This document shows positions 47,701 through 58,787 of a DNA stretch of 64,000 bases, piece after piece. The notes beneath the pieces are model-generated. The model was not told where the DNA came from, searched no databases, and worked only from the letters and a program-made list of their open reading frames with translations. The position numbers and the translations under genes were made by a program. The stretch comes from Blasia pusilla (taxonomy: Eukaryota; Marchantiophyta; Marchantiopsida; Blasiales): the NCBI GenBank assembly GCA_050084515.1, contig CM114271.1:30690001-30754000 (forward strand), in the 5' to 3' direction. Within the stretch, counting starts at the first letter, position 1. Each line of letters opens with the position of its first letter.

Positions 47701-49111
47701 CAACTCCCTTTTGGAGTGAAGGCCACTTTTTAGGAGCATTTTGGAAGTAACAGACATGAGTTGACGTCAGATCCATTAGAACTACGGCATCTGGTTCAGT
47801 GGAAGCGAGCTTTGAGGAAGTCCGCCAGCTTACATTTGCACAATCAGGTGCCCATTGTTCTCCATTATCAGAGAGGATCCGGAAGCAGGGAACTGTGGGG
47901 TTTGCCGTCCCCGAGATAAACTGCAAGGCCCCAGTGTACTTTCCTTCTTCTGTCCGTGAGAAGCCTGCGAGCTGTAACATGGCACTTTCACATGTTAGGA
48001 ACATCGTTCATTCTAACTCGAGCGCACAACGCGGGTGAAACCCCGGGGTAAACATGGCAGATGTCTTCAAGCTTGTGCTCATGCTTAACAATTCCATCAG
48101 TGTTGAGCATCTCCACCAATTATCAACTTTGCTAGCACGCGCGTGCGAGTACAGGCACTGACAGACACTATGAGCTCTCTTCGAAGCTGTAAAATCTCAA
48201 GGTACATTTTTCTACATCATCAGTTGAATTCGACGCCTGTTCAGCCCATACGAATACACTAGACGTTCGGGACCAATAAAGGAGAGCAATCATTGATTCA
48301 GTAGAAACGCGGACATAGCTCTGCAAATGCAGATTCTCTCCCGCCTGACATTAGAGATGATCGGAGTTTCAGGAGGTGATGTGTGCCTGGACGGTACTCT
48401 CCAAAGAGAATAAAAGACATGCATTGAAGCATAGTCGACCAGAGCCGTACCATGTGACCCTACCCCAATCGTGCAATTTAGTCCAGTAACACGAACTTTG
48501 GAAGCCCTCACGATGAAATGCCCATCACAATCTCTCGGCCATACAATCTCTCCACTGGAGAGGAAGTGCCAGGGAAGACGATTCCAGACTGCCTCGGATA
48601 GTTTAAAGCCTTGTCGTGAACACAATTGGGGCGAATCCTCCAGGTTTCCTCTAGTCCGTTCACCAGTAGGTTGTAAACTTCCCCGGAAACCCAGTCCATG
48701 GAAACATTCCAATCACCTAACCGCAGCGGGAGTTGAATTCAACCTATCCGACAAGGGGAACCACTCGGCCTCGGCTGCTAACGAATCAATTGCTGCTGCA
48801 ACCTCCCACACATGCATCCAGCTACAGAAACAAGCTCCGCATCGCACAGTCACGAAATGAGGGAAAAACAGGAGTCCGGTCCCCAACCTACCAACCTCGG
48901 TCACCGAGAGATCGTTGCCACTCTCCAGCGCCACGGAAGAGCCCCTGAAAGCAGAGAAGAACCTTGACAACACTCCAGGACCCTCCACACTAATGCCATG
49001 GCTCCGTGGACCATTACTGCCAAGCCCACACGGCAGCAGCCCGCATCGAGAGCTCCAACTGAACCTGATGCACGATCCGACCCACCTACGGGTTCCCGCT
49101 GCGAAAGCCAT
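44779..49111 (-). CDS. BCKDHA: Branched-chain 2-oxoacid dehydrogenase E1 alpha subunit, mitochondrial
   Basis: Nine exons on the - strand: 49,111-48,892; 47,964-47,834; 47,571-47,389; 47,051-46,894; 46,742-46,643; 46,431-46,320; 45,653-45,514; 45,411-45,226; 44,946-44,779. All junctions are GT-AG and in phase, giving 465 residues, close to the usual plant length. The product is the thiamine-diphosphate E1 alpha of the complex that decarboxylates the oxoacids of Leu, Ile and Val, in the matrix with E1 beta, E2 and E3. Exon 1 is an Arg/Ser-rich presequence ([14 protein letters not shown]). Cofactor-site features are [21 protein letters not shown] (258-266) and [10 protein letters not shown] (285-294). 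The phospho-regulatory loop HHSTSDDS (356-363) is intact. The first junction has an alternative (donor at 48,895, acceptor at 47,971), and an upstream in-frame ATG lies at 49,162. Confidence 0.93.
45788..45833. repeat. Exact 23-bp tandem duplication in an E1 alpha intron
   Basis: CTAGATTTTGGAATATTGCTGAT occurs as 45,788-45,810 and again as 45,811-45,833 without change, inside the intron before exon 7. A recent slippage or repair event. Confidence 0.95.
46514..46553. repeat. 18-nt near-perfect hairpin in an E1 alpha intron
   Basis: CTGGTGTGTTGGGAAAAA at 46,514-46,531 faces its reverse complement at 46,536-46,553 with one mismatch and a TGGA loop. It lies in the intron between exons 5 and 6, about 80 nt downstream of exon 5's 3' side on the gene strand. 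Confidence 0.9.
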
Positions 49112-49230
49112 CAGTTGGGATGACTGTCTAAAGGCGAGAACCTTTGAAGTCCCGCATGTCATACGCGATTCTCACCCACTCACTCACTCGACCATCCGTT
49201 CTCCGCCACCGAACACTCCGCTCCCTGCTA

Positions 49231-49630
49231 TCATTCCTCCTCGTACCCGTTCCGAATCGGTTTCTGGGCTTCCGAAATCATGTGACTTTGTGCAATCATT
49301 TCCCAATCGGTTTACTTTACTGGGCTTCCTACATCACGTGACTTTTCTACGATCATTCCTCGTACCCTTTCCAAACAGGATCCGCATAGTCTTTCCGAGA
49401 GAACCGGTACATTCCCGGTGTAAAGTTTTACTAATTTGGCTATTTTCATATGAATACAAAGCGGACCCATATATTCAGTCGGTTTTTGGCCGGTGCTTGA
49501 GAAAATGAATGGAGATTCAACGACTAGGTCAACACGTAACCCCGGGCTCCCCGGACTTTGTTTCCAAATTGGTTTATTGCGGTCGCGTGACCTTTCTACA
49601 ATCATTCCTCGTGTCCTAGTTCCCTCCGCA
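49231..49630. repeat. Degenerate tandem repeats upstream of the E1 alpha gene
   Basis: Units beginning ATCATT(C/T)C(T/C)C recur at about 49,231, 49,295, 49,352 and 49,597. Each is linked to a GGGCTTCC segment and a GTGAC core (CATGTGAC, CACGTGAC, CGCGTGAC). CACGTGAC contains a G-box. The array lies 120-500 bp upstream of the E1 alpha start, so it may be promoter sequence or a small repeat element. Confidence 0.5.
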
Positions 49631-49937
49631 ATTTTCAAACAAAACTATTAACTATTAGCCTTTCCGATCTAAACAACCTTCGATTAAGCCTCCAAATGCG
49701 AGTGAAACCGTCTCACTTTTTGGACTAAGTTCACGTTTTGGACAAGAAATTGTGTTGCATTACTAGGTTAGGGCTATTTGAGGTGTGCATAGGGTAGTGG
49801 ATTCCCCGGTAACGATGAGTAATTCAAACTTGTAATTACACCCTAATGGACCCATTTGGATCCCAAATCTTCCCTTGCGCCTATCAAAAATGATTCCAAA
49901 TTAGCTAGAGATATGTCGAGACCCCATGGGTTAAAAA

Positions 49938-50115
49938 TCTATATTATATTACTATTATTGGAGAGTGCTCTTTAATTTTGCAGACCACTTGGAATAGTAT
50001 CGTTCATCTTCTTAACCAATACGATAGCTCGAAATTGATTTCAAATCACAATAGAAAATTTTTAAGTAATTATGGGAGGTGGTTTAAACTCGTGCATAGC
50101 ACAAGTTTATACTAG
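49938..50115 (+). mobile_element. Short non-autonomous Helitron, family 1 (178 bp)
   Basis: It begins TCTATATTATATTACTATTA after an A and ends CTAG before a T. Upstream of the end is the hairpin-like ACTCGTGCATAGCACAAGT. The interior GGAGAGTGCTCTTTAATTTT and AATTGATTTCAAATC match the copy at 54,274. Confidence 0.75.
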
Positions 50116-53100
50116 TGTTAACATGAAAGGAGTTTTAAAATGAAAGGGGCATCTCATCATTATCTGGATTACCCATCATTATCATTATTATAAAATGTGA
50201 ACCAATATCTTGACCAACCTCCAAATCTTACGCTTGAGAGATCCTAAGAGGGATAGGTATGACAGGTGGCAAGGTTGCATTGATCAAGATGTCCGTTGAC
50301 ATTTCAATCAAGCACTTTGAGACAAGGTTCTACAATAATAGTATAGATATGGGGACTCTACTTAGTCTACTTAGATCACTTCATTTTTTATTTCTTATTC
50401 CTTGAATTTTATTCTTCTTCCTCTTGTTCATGGCGCCTACTTTTTTTTCTTTTTCTTGTTTACAATGCCTTAGTTTATTCTTTGAAGTCATTCCTAATAA
50501 ATATTTTTGGGTTCCATGGTGTGGCAAAAGAACTATTTTTAAATTGATGAGAATTATTTCTTAATCTTTTCTTAATTGAGATATAGGGGTTGGAAAAGGA
50601 AAAGATAACCCTTTTTTTCCAAATCCATAAGGAAAAAAGATAGAGAATTTTTTTTTGGAGGGAAGTAAGAATTCTAATATTATTAATATTCAACCAAAAA
50701 TCTATCTTTACTATTTTTACATCATCTTTTTACATGTCAAACTCTAGCAGTTCAATGTGTATTATCAAATGGTTACACATTTTAGTTTACATTCTAATTC
50801 TCCATTTATTGGACTTGCCAAAAATTTCCCACCATTATATATTTTTAAGTCAGATTTCCATTATCAAAGAGATCTTGCCTCATGATCATGATTGCCCTAC
50901 ATTTATATACCTCGAGAATCCTACTAAAGGGATTTTTTAATTCTTAAGATTGGAATATTGGAATTAAAAATAGATTTATAAGGGGGAGAAAATTTGTTGG
51001 CTCTCATTATAATATAGGTTCCTAAGTATTTATTGATTTGTATTTGTAATTGAAAATCTATTAAAGGGTTTAATAGGAGGTTACATATATGTGAAAACAT
51101 CATCGGTAAGTATATGTTAATATTATGATTTTCAAAAAAAAAACCAATAATATGAATGAAATGTGAAGGGGATAGTTAAGATAGAGTTGGCATCTTTGTT
51201 TTCCCCAACCCCTCTTCTAAAATTCCCTAAAAGCATGACCGAACATTACTGAGAAGCATTTATAGTTCCTTGAACTCAACATAATCATCAATAAATTAGT
51301 AGATAGCGAAAAGAAAATTCAAGAATAAAGGATAAACCCACCTTGAATGAAAATTGTGTATAATATAATACACACTTAAGATGATTTTCCTATCTTGAAT
51401 GAAATTTTTTTTATCCAAACCCTAATTTTATGAATAATTTATTTCCATGCATAACTTCCAAATTCCATACAATGGTTGAGAAAATGGAATGATTTAAACT
51501 TATATATGAAACCTTTCTTTGCATATAATAAGTTATTTGCCATGCATTTGGACTCTTATTTCTGTTCACATCATGACTTAACATTCCCTCCAAGCGTCCC
51601 TAAATCCTAGAACTAAGCCTTATCATGCATAAATGAGTAGGGAGTAAGTGGATACTCTTTCAAGACCAATAGATAAAAACACGCATTTAATGTAAAATGT
51701 GTATAATATTTTACTCGTTTAAATTATTTTTAATATTTCTAGATATAAAGTGTCCAATTTATCTATAATTTATTTTAATAAATATCCTGAAAATTTTAGG
51801 TGAATCTAATGGTTAAAAAGTAGATCAAATTAAACCTACACAAGAAAACTTTGTTGATATTTGGTTATTTATAACCCTTACAAGTTCTCTTGTTTCTTTT
51901 CCTTGCCATCTAGCCCATCCATGTGTCCTATACGCATTTGATAATTACTTTCTCATGAAAGTATTGGACTTTTTTTTTAAGGAGAATAAATCCTCTGAAT
52001 AAAAGATTGAAAATGTTTCTTACCGAGAAAATCAATGTGTTGATTTAAAAAGACTTCAAGTTAACTTCAAAGATTTTTTATCTATATAATCAATAAATGT
52101 TTTTACTTATTAGAATATATGATTATTGTAATAGTGGGAAATCCGTTAAAATTTATCCCAAAAAAGCTAAATAGGTCCCACTTAGTAATTAAAAAAATAA
52201 GTTTATAGGGTCTTATAAAAGGGCCATGCCTGCAGATGATGTATGAGATAGTGTACGTGACATCCCGAGTACTTTGCCAACAATATGTGATTCTTCTATT
52301 GATTCTGTTCATTTCCATCTTTCTAAGCGAGTGTATTGCATGCGCAAAAAATTACAAGTGAGTTATTTTAAGCTAAGACATGCATCAAAAGTCCCTCTCA
52401 AGAAAACTTGTAATCTTCTTCCTTGGAATTTAGCTAGCTAAAAATTAGGCTTCCTTATCTCCCTAATTTTTGTGGTTACTCATCTTTGGCATATCATACA
52501 AAATTTCACTCATTCTTGAGGAAAACCTCAAAATTCTATATTATACTCAGTTACTTACCAAAAAATTGACTCCTTCCTAATTTTTCTTGAGCAAAGCCAT
52601 CAATTTTATTATTTAGAATCTATTATTTTGGGAAAAAAATATCTAACACTATGAAATTTCTTCATCTACATGTCTTTCATCATAAAAAAATCCAACCCAA
52701 AAAAACCTTGAGACTTAGCTCCAATACGGAAAGAAACTAGTCACAAAGTGAAGAGAAGAGCCTTGGAAAGTTTGGAGGAAGAGAAAAATAGAACATTTTG
52801 GAGGCAAAAGGGAAATTTATGGCAAAGGTTTCAGTTTTGGGACTTGCAAGTTGCAAATTTGAAGACATGCTAATGAGTTATAAGTTCCAAGTCTCTTACA
52901 AATCCAATGTGAGCCCCATAGTGGCAAATTACACATCCTATAACCTAACTCGGTGTGGTTGGGAGCTTAGTACAAATCCGAATGGCAAAATGACTATCAA
53001 GACTTGCAAACCAAGGAAGACTTGTGAAGTTACATGAAGTTGTAATGGAGTCACACAAATAAGATCTAAAAAGTATCTACTCTTCGCAAAGAAGGACTAG

Positions 53101-54273
53101 CAATGAAGCCACGTCAATCCTTGATCCCTAGAAGTGTAGATTTCTCTTGGGAATGTTTTTTCCCCTTGAAAATTTCCAAAGTATCATTTCCTTTCTCATT
53201 TCACTATTTTTCAAATTTACTTTTGTCACTTAAATATTTTTACGTCCTTGTTCTTCACTTTTATTACCCTTTTTATTTTAGCAAATTCAAAATTTAGTGG
53301 GTTAGAGGATACTTTGTACAATGTTGGAAAATTATGCTAATCATCATAAACAAACTAAATATATTTTACCATTGAAAGAGAATAATAACACTTGCATTCC
53401 ACAAATATATTGTATATCTAATTTGTACTATTATTTTCAATATAATGCACAATAAGACCAAATAGGAGACAACTGGATAAAATAGTAAGATTTGGATTGC
53501 GATAATCTTGCTCTTGAAATGCTCCTATACTATGATGGATGTGTAAAATTTGAGGGCGAAAAAAAGGTTGCATTGAACTTTAAAGGACATGGGAAGTGAT
53601 CCTAAATATCTATTTAGTACTCCCTAAGAAATGGAGGTGTTGGGTATTTATTGTAGGGTTAGTGGAAAAGTGGAATAACTATTATGAATAGAACCCTTGT
53701 TGCATGCCCCTTTCCTTTGAACCATAAGCATGCAACTTGTAATATATATTACTATGTGGGGAAGAGGTTACTAGATAGGGAAACTTTTGTTCTTACTAGA
53801 AACAAAAATTTTCTCACAAGAAAATATGAAGTATATGTTGTCTTTGATTGAAAGGACCTAGAGTGAGTCACAAAGATACCTATGGTTTCATTTTGATTGT
53901 AATTGAAAAAAAAATCATTACTTATTATAAAAATATATAATAGAAAATTATCTTTTAGAGAATGATGTTTTTTTTCCTTTCAAGGAGTTAAAATATTTTT
54001 GAATGAAGAATAATAATATTAAAATAGAAAATACACACTATTAAGAAAACATAGCAATTTCTACCACACTAAAAACATAACAAGTGTCAATCAGATGCTA
54101 GTGCAAATCATAGGTATTTTCATTCATAATTATATAATCAATTGAAATATAGATAGGTGTGTATATCATAATATAGAAACCTATCTACATTATTATACGA
54201 TCACAAAAGAATTACCGTGTGAGGACAAAAAGTTAAATGGAAAAAAATGCAAAAATAATGAAATATGTCGTAA
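50116..54273. other. AT-rich spacer
   Basis: No supportable gene. A - strand Helitron 5' end (TCTATACTATTATTGTAG after A) is visible at 50,347, but its 3' end is not clear. A 72-codon frame from the ATG at 52,819 to 53,037 (with NYTSYNLTRCGWELSTNP) is unrecognised and may be chance. The remainder is AT-rich with short random frames. Confidence 0.5.
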
Positions 54274-54461
54274 TCTATATTATTATTGGAGAGTACCTCT
54301 TCATTTTGCAAACATTTGTCCTTTCGACACTTGGAATTTTGAGCCAATAGGATAATTCACCTTATAAACCAATAAGATCTTTCAAAATTGATTTCAAATT
54401 GAACTTGATAATTCATTATGGGGGGCACTTCAAACCCGTGCATCGCACAGGCTTAGGCTGG
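54274..54461 (+). mobile_element. Short non-autonomous Helitron, family 1 (188 bp)
   Basis: It begins TCTATATTATTATTGGAGAG after an A and ends CTGG before a T. The 3' hairpin CCCGTGCATCGCACAGG lies 7 nt inside the end. Both termini and the A^T insertion site fit Helitrons. This is the best-preserved family-1 copy in the window. Confidence 0.8.
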
Positions 54462-56039
54462 TACCCCTTATGGAAAAACCTACAATGAATCCCTCTATTG
54501 CATATGAGTGAATAGAATCTTATCAATTTCATTTATGGTCATATAGAAAGAATGGAGAAGATATGTAATTAAAAGAGGAAGGGATTTGAGGAAACCCTCC
54601 TTATGTTTTGACACCGGTTCTCTAAGGGTCCTTTCAATGTTGACACCCGTCACTTTAAGAAAATGAGTTTAATTAATAAGAGAAAATTAAATGGAGAAGG
54701 GAAAGGAGGAATGGAGGCTTTTTAAATTTTGAAGATCACCCGTACATGGCATGGGCAACCCTCTAGTAGTTAACATTTGGGAAAATAATTATTCTATTGA
54801 AAAGAATGATAGATTCTTGCTTATCTTTCATGGCGATTGTTCAAAATTTTAAGAATATCTTATACATGCAATTAAAAAAATCTGCAAATTTTTTAACACT
54901 AAAATATATCTAATACAAAAAATTCCAATATGTCAAAAATAAATTCTAAGGATATTTAAGTGATATCAAAAGATATAATTTCTTTGCTTTAATAGAAGTA
55001 TAAAGTTAATTTATTGTGCATTTGGAATTATGGTTTATTTCCTTTTTCATTTAAATATTACAAATATTTGTATGAGAGTATCCAAGATTCCAAACCCTAT
55101 GGAGCAAGGTTATTCTTATTCATATCAAACTATTTTTTTAAAAAAATCTTATGAGGCCACTGAAAGAAGTAATAAGGGCACTGAATTAACCAATCGAAGA
55201 AACATTATGGGGAAACGATCACATATGAATTTCCTTTCAATTTTCAAATATACTTGTGAATTTGAAAATCAAAATTTATTTGGTTTGAAAGAGGAAGAAG
55301 TCATTTTTTGAATGATTACATCGAATGATAGTAATCATGAAGAGGTCCATATGTAATACATTCAAGCTTATGGAAAACAACTGTAGCTTCCAATTATAAA
55401 ACTAGCTTTAGGCAGGCTTTGAGCCATCCCAATAGTCCCCATTTCAATTTCATTAGTTCCCCAAATGATCTTGTAATTAGCTTTCTAGTAGTATGTTTCA
55501 AATATTGAAATAAGGAAATATCTATACTATTATTAACACTAGTATCATTAGCATTTAAGGAAAATAAAAGATATATGAGCTTAATATCTATAAATTGAAG
55601 AAAAAAGAACTTAGATCCATCTTGAATTTATATCTTTTAACTCAATAAACTCTATTTTATCTTTTTTTTCAACTAACCTTAGATTGAATTTTTCTATTTA
55701 TATTTTCCAAAAATGAAAATAGAAGGGTGGAGGTGGTGTACATAAGATGTTGGAAGAAGAAAGTAAAATGAATAAAGTATTAAAGGAAGAAAAGGAGATG
55801 CATGAATAAAATGAGGAAACAAAATTAGAGTGTTTTTTCAAAATGAGGGAAAAAAAACAAATTTATTGTGCATCACATTAACGTAATAACAAGTAAAAGA
55901 TGATATCCTTTAATAACTAGTATAGCATCCCTAAAGTCTTCATAGTTGGATATGGTTACGAACGATATTCGTAACTTTTTCTTACTTAAGATTATGGTTG
56001 CAAAAAAATTGGAAAAGTCGAACATGGACATACAAGTGT
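54462..56039. other. AT-rich spacer
   Basis: No gene recognised. A 93-codon frame at 55,030-55,311 has no motif and biased AT-rich composition. Confidence 0.5.
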
Positions 56040-57420
56040 GTACATATTCACTGACATGGATTGCAAGAGGTGGGACCCATACTTATAGCTCGTGGCGGAA
56101 GGCAAGGCAGTGGTAGGCGGAGCAATAGGAGGGGAGGGAGCAGAGGTGGGCAAAGGAAGAAATGAGAAAGTGTGGAACATGGAGGCAAATGGGGGGGATG
56201 AGAAAGAAGGGGGAGGTGGGGCCTACATGGATATGGTTGCAGAAAAAAGGACATGGACGGAAAAGTTTGGACATGTCCACGAACATGGGTTATAAAAGTT
56301 GGGGCCCACATTTATAGTTTATGGTGGAAGGCAAGGCAAGAGTGGGCCGAGCCATAAGGGAGGAGGGAGTGGAGGTGGAAGAAAGAAGAAACGAGAAAGT
56401 GCGGATCATGAAGGCAAGTGGAGAGGATGAGAAAGAAGGGGGAGATGGAGCCCACATGGAAAAGTCCATCTATAGGACAGACGTAAGTCCACGAACATGG
56501 ACATGTCCTCCGACACGGACTTTGTCCATACGTTTCGCGACCCTCATGACCAAACGAGTGCCAAAGCGGAACATCGGAACATTAGCGGGCTCACGCTAAG
56601 ATGGTTTGCGCGTTGGAGTGGTCTCGAAGAAGAGACAAGAGACAAGACGCAAGCGAGGCTTCGCGTTTCAGATGTCATGGTCGCGATTGAGAAACCTGGA
56701 CCAAACGCAGAACAAGACTTGAAAGGAGTTGAGTCTAGGAAGTGGGTTGCCAAAGGAAGAATCCGGATTTGGAACGGCACTAGCGTTTGAGAGTTTCCGA
56801 CTGTATTGATGGCCATAACTTTTAGCGCCAAGATACGTTTGGATCGAACAAGGATGCGTTGGAAGACTTATGGAAAGACGCTTTAAACACACTAAAGATC
56901 TCTGCAAATGCATAAGCATCGGCTGAGAAAAAACCCGGAAACGACTGTAAGTAGAGTCGGGTTGAGGGCCACAACGAAGGGCCCGACCCTCCTTTTCCAA
57001 CGAGGGGGATTATTGGAGAACCCCATAAGTACTAGTAAGGGGGAAGGTCTCCGAGAGTGCTTGGAACTCGAACCCCACTTTGGGCACCGCGGGGCGGCTC
57101 AAGGGCATGGAACAGATCGAGAGTTTGGGGTTGGGTTGAATAACCTGAACCAAGTCTATGGAGGCGAGTTTAGACATCCCTCTTGGATTTCACCCCGCAA
57201 CTCAATTACTTGGTGACGCGACTAACTAAAGTGCGTGTTTGGATGCAAATCGGCGATGAGATCCTGTCCTACTGAACGTACGCTTTCCGCAACAATAAAG
57301 ATTGACGTTCAAGGAGAGTAAGGGAGCGACAATACGCAACCTTGCACATGGAGAAGTTTTTCCATACGACGGTCATAAGTCTATGGATATAGACTTTGCC
57401 TGCATGCAACCTTGCTTAAG
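56040..57420 (+). repeat. Tandem dispersed repeat split by a solo LTR
   Basis: Two units of about 240 bp (from 56,040 and 56,280) match the unit at 14,815-15,110, each with a GGTGGGACCCA/GGGGCCCACA plus TTATAG start, a purine-rich middle and a CATGGACATGTCC-type end. The continuation (TATGGATATAGACTTTGCC, ACAACCTTGC) is found only after 57,337, beyond the inserted LTR. Confidence 0.7.
56533..57331 (+). mobile_element. Solo LTR of the chromovirus family, ATACG target duplication
   Basis: A 799-bp sequence collinear with the LTRs at 25.46 and 28.79 kb but on the other strand. It starts TTTCGCGACCCTCATGACC (the first G of TG lost) and ends GGGAGCGACA. It is flanked by ATACG at 56,528-56,532 and 57,332-57,336. 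No internal element sequence is present, so it arose by LTR-LTR recombination. Confidence 0.88.
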
Positions 57421-57753
57421 ATACAACTACAATATTTGATTTGGAATTAGAAAAAAATATTCAACATACATATGCTTTAGAACTATGGAGGTTACATGTC
57501 TTGTTATAAACAATTGTCTAATTAATAGATATATTTTTATAAGAAATCATATATGCACGATAAGACAAAATAGTGAGATAAGAAGACAAAATATTAACAA
57601 GAGTACATTTTTTCCTTTAATACACACTTGATATTTGGAAAGGGAAATTGAATTGGGATGGAAGAGGGAAATTATTCCATTAATTAAGATTAACTAATGA
57701 TTTAGTAAGTTGGTATTATTTTGGCGGGAGGAGTGGAATGGGAAGAGTATATA

Positions 57754-58787
57754 CTAGTAATTTTTTGCCCATGCGATGCACTGGGTGACTCATGGTGTGA
57801 TGATTGAGAATGGAAAAACTCACATATGGAGCATGATAATGTGAAATTAGAGGACAGAAGACGAATAAAGTTTAATTTTTAAAAATATGACCAAAAACAA
57901 AAGATCAATTTTTTATAACACATTTAAGTTGACTCAAGAAAATTTTTCATATGTTTTCCTTTCTTAAATTTTGGAAAAATAATTTATCCCTTTTCCAATC
58001 CCCGTCTTTCAATAAATTAAAGAATATCACTTATTTTGATGAATTTTTTTCCCCAAAGAGGGATTAAAATTCTCCCCCAATCTAACTAGAAAGTCCTTTT
58101 TATTTCTTCCCAAAAGAGAAATTAACTTCCCTTCAAAACTAAACTTTAAACTTCATTTGCATGAACCTTGAAAAAATGATTTTAAATTTTCAAATGAGGA
58201 AAGATTGAAAAAATGAAAGAGACTCTAGAAGATTTGAAGGGGAAGATTTTTGAATTTGATTTAATTATAAATAAATAAAACCTTACCCATTCTTGTTTTT
58301 GTAGGGTAAAATGAAAAAATTCATGAATTTATGGACAAATTTGATAGGGGTCTTCAAAGTTTCTCAATTAGTAAAAAAATTCACTCATTTTGGTCCAAAG
58401 TTTTTCTCAAAATATTCTTAAAAAATATTTCATAATTAAATCTTGAAAAGGACATTAAATGACATATTTCTAAAGTAATATGTAATTTTTCCTCTAAACT
58501 TAACTCTAAATTTAAAAATCTAGTTTTTTTCCTAAATTTTGAAATAATAACTTTAATTTAGAAAATGAAAAAATAAACTGATAAGGAAAAAAATTGAAAA
58601 AAATTGGGATTAGATTTTTTAATTTTAGTATATCTTAAAAAAATTAAGAATCATTAAAAAACCTCTTTTCCGTTCAAATCTTAGCTTAGTATAGGGAAAA
58701 TTAAACAATACTTGAATATTTGACATGCTTCACACGTGGCGTTCACCGGGAGCTTCTTAGCGAGGGCTGACGCCCTTAATAATGTGA
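57754..58787 (-). mobile_element. Non-autonomous Helitron, family 2 (1,034 bp)
   Basis: On the - strand it begins TCACATTATTAAGGGCGTC after an A and ends CTAG before a T. The hairpin CCCAGTGCATCGCATGGG lies about 11 nt inside the 3' end. It is homologous at both ends to 17,141-17,847. The interior is AT-rich and non-coding. Confidence 0.7.
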
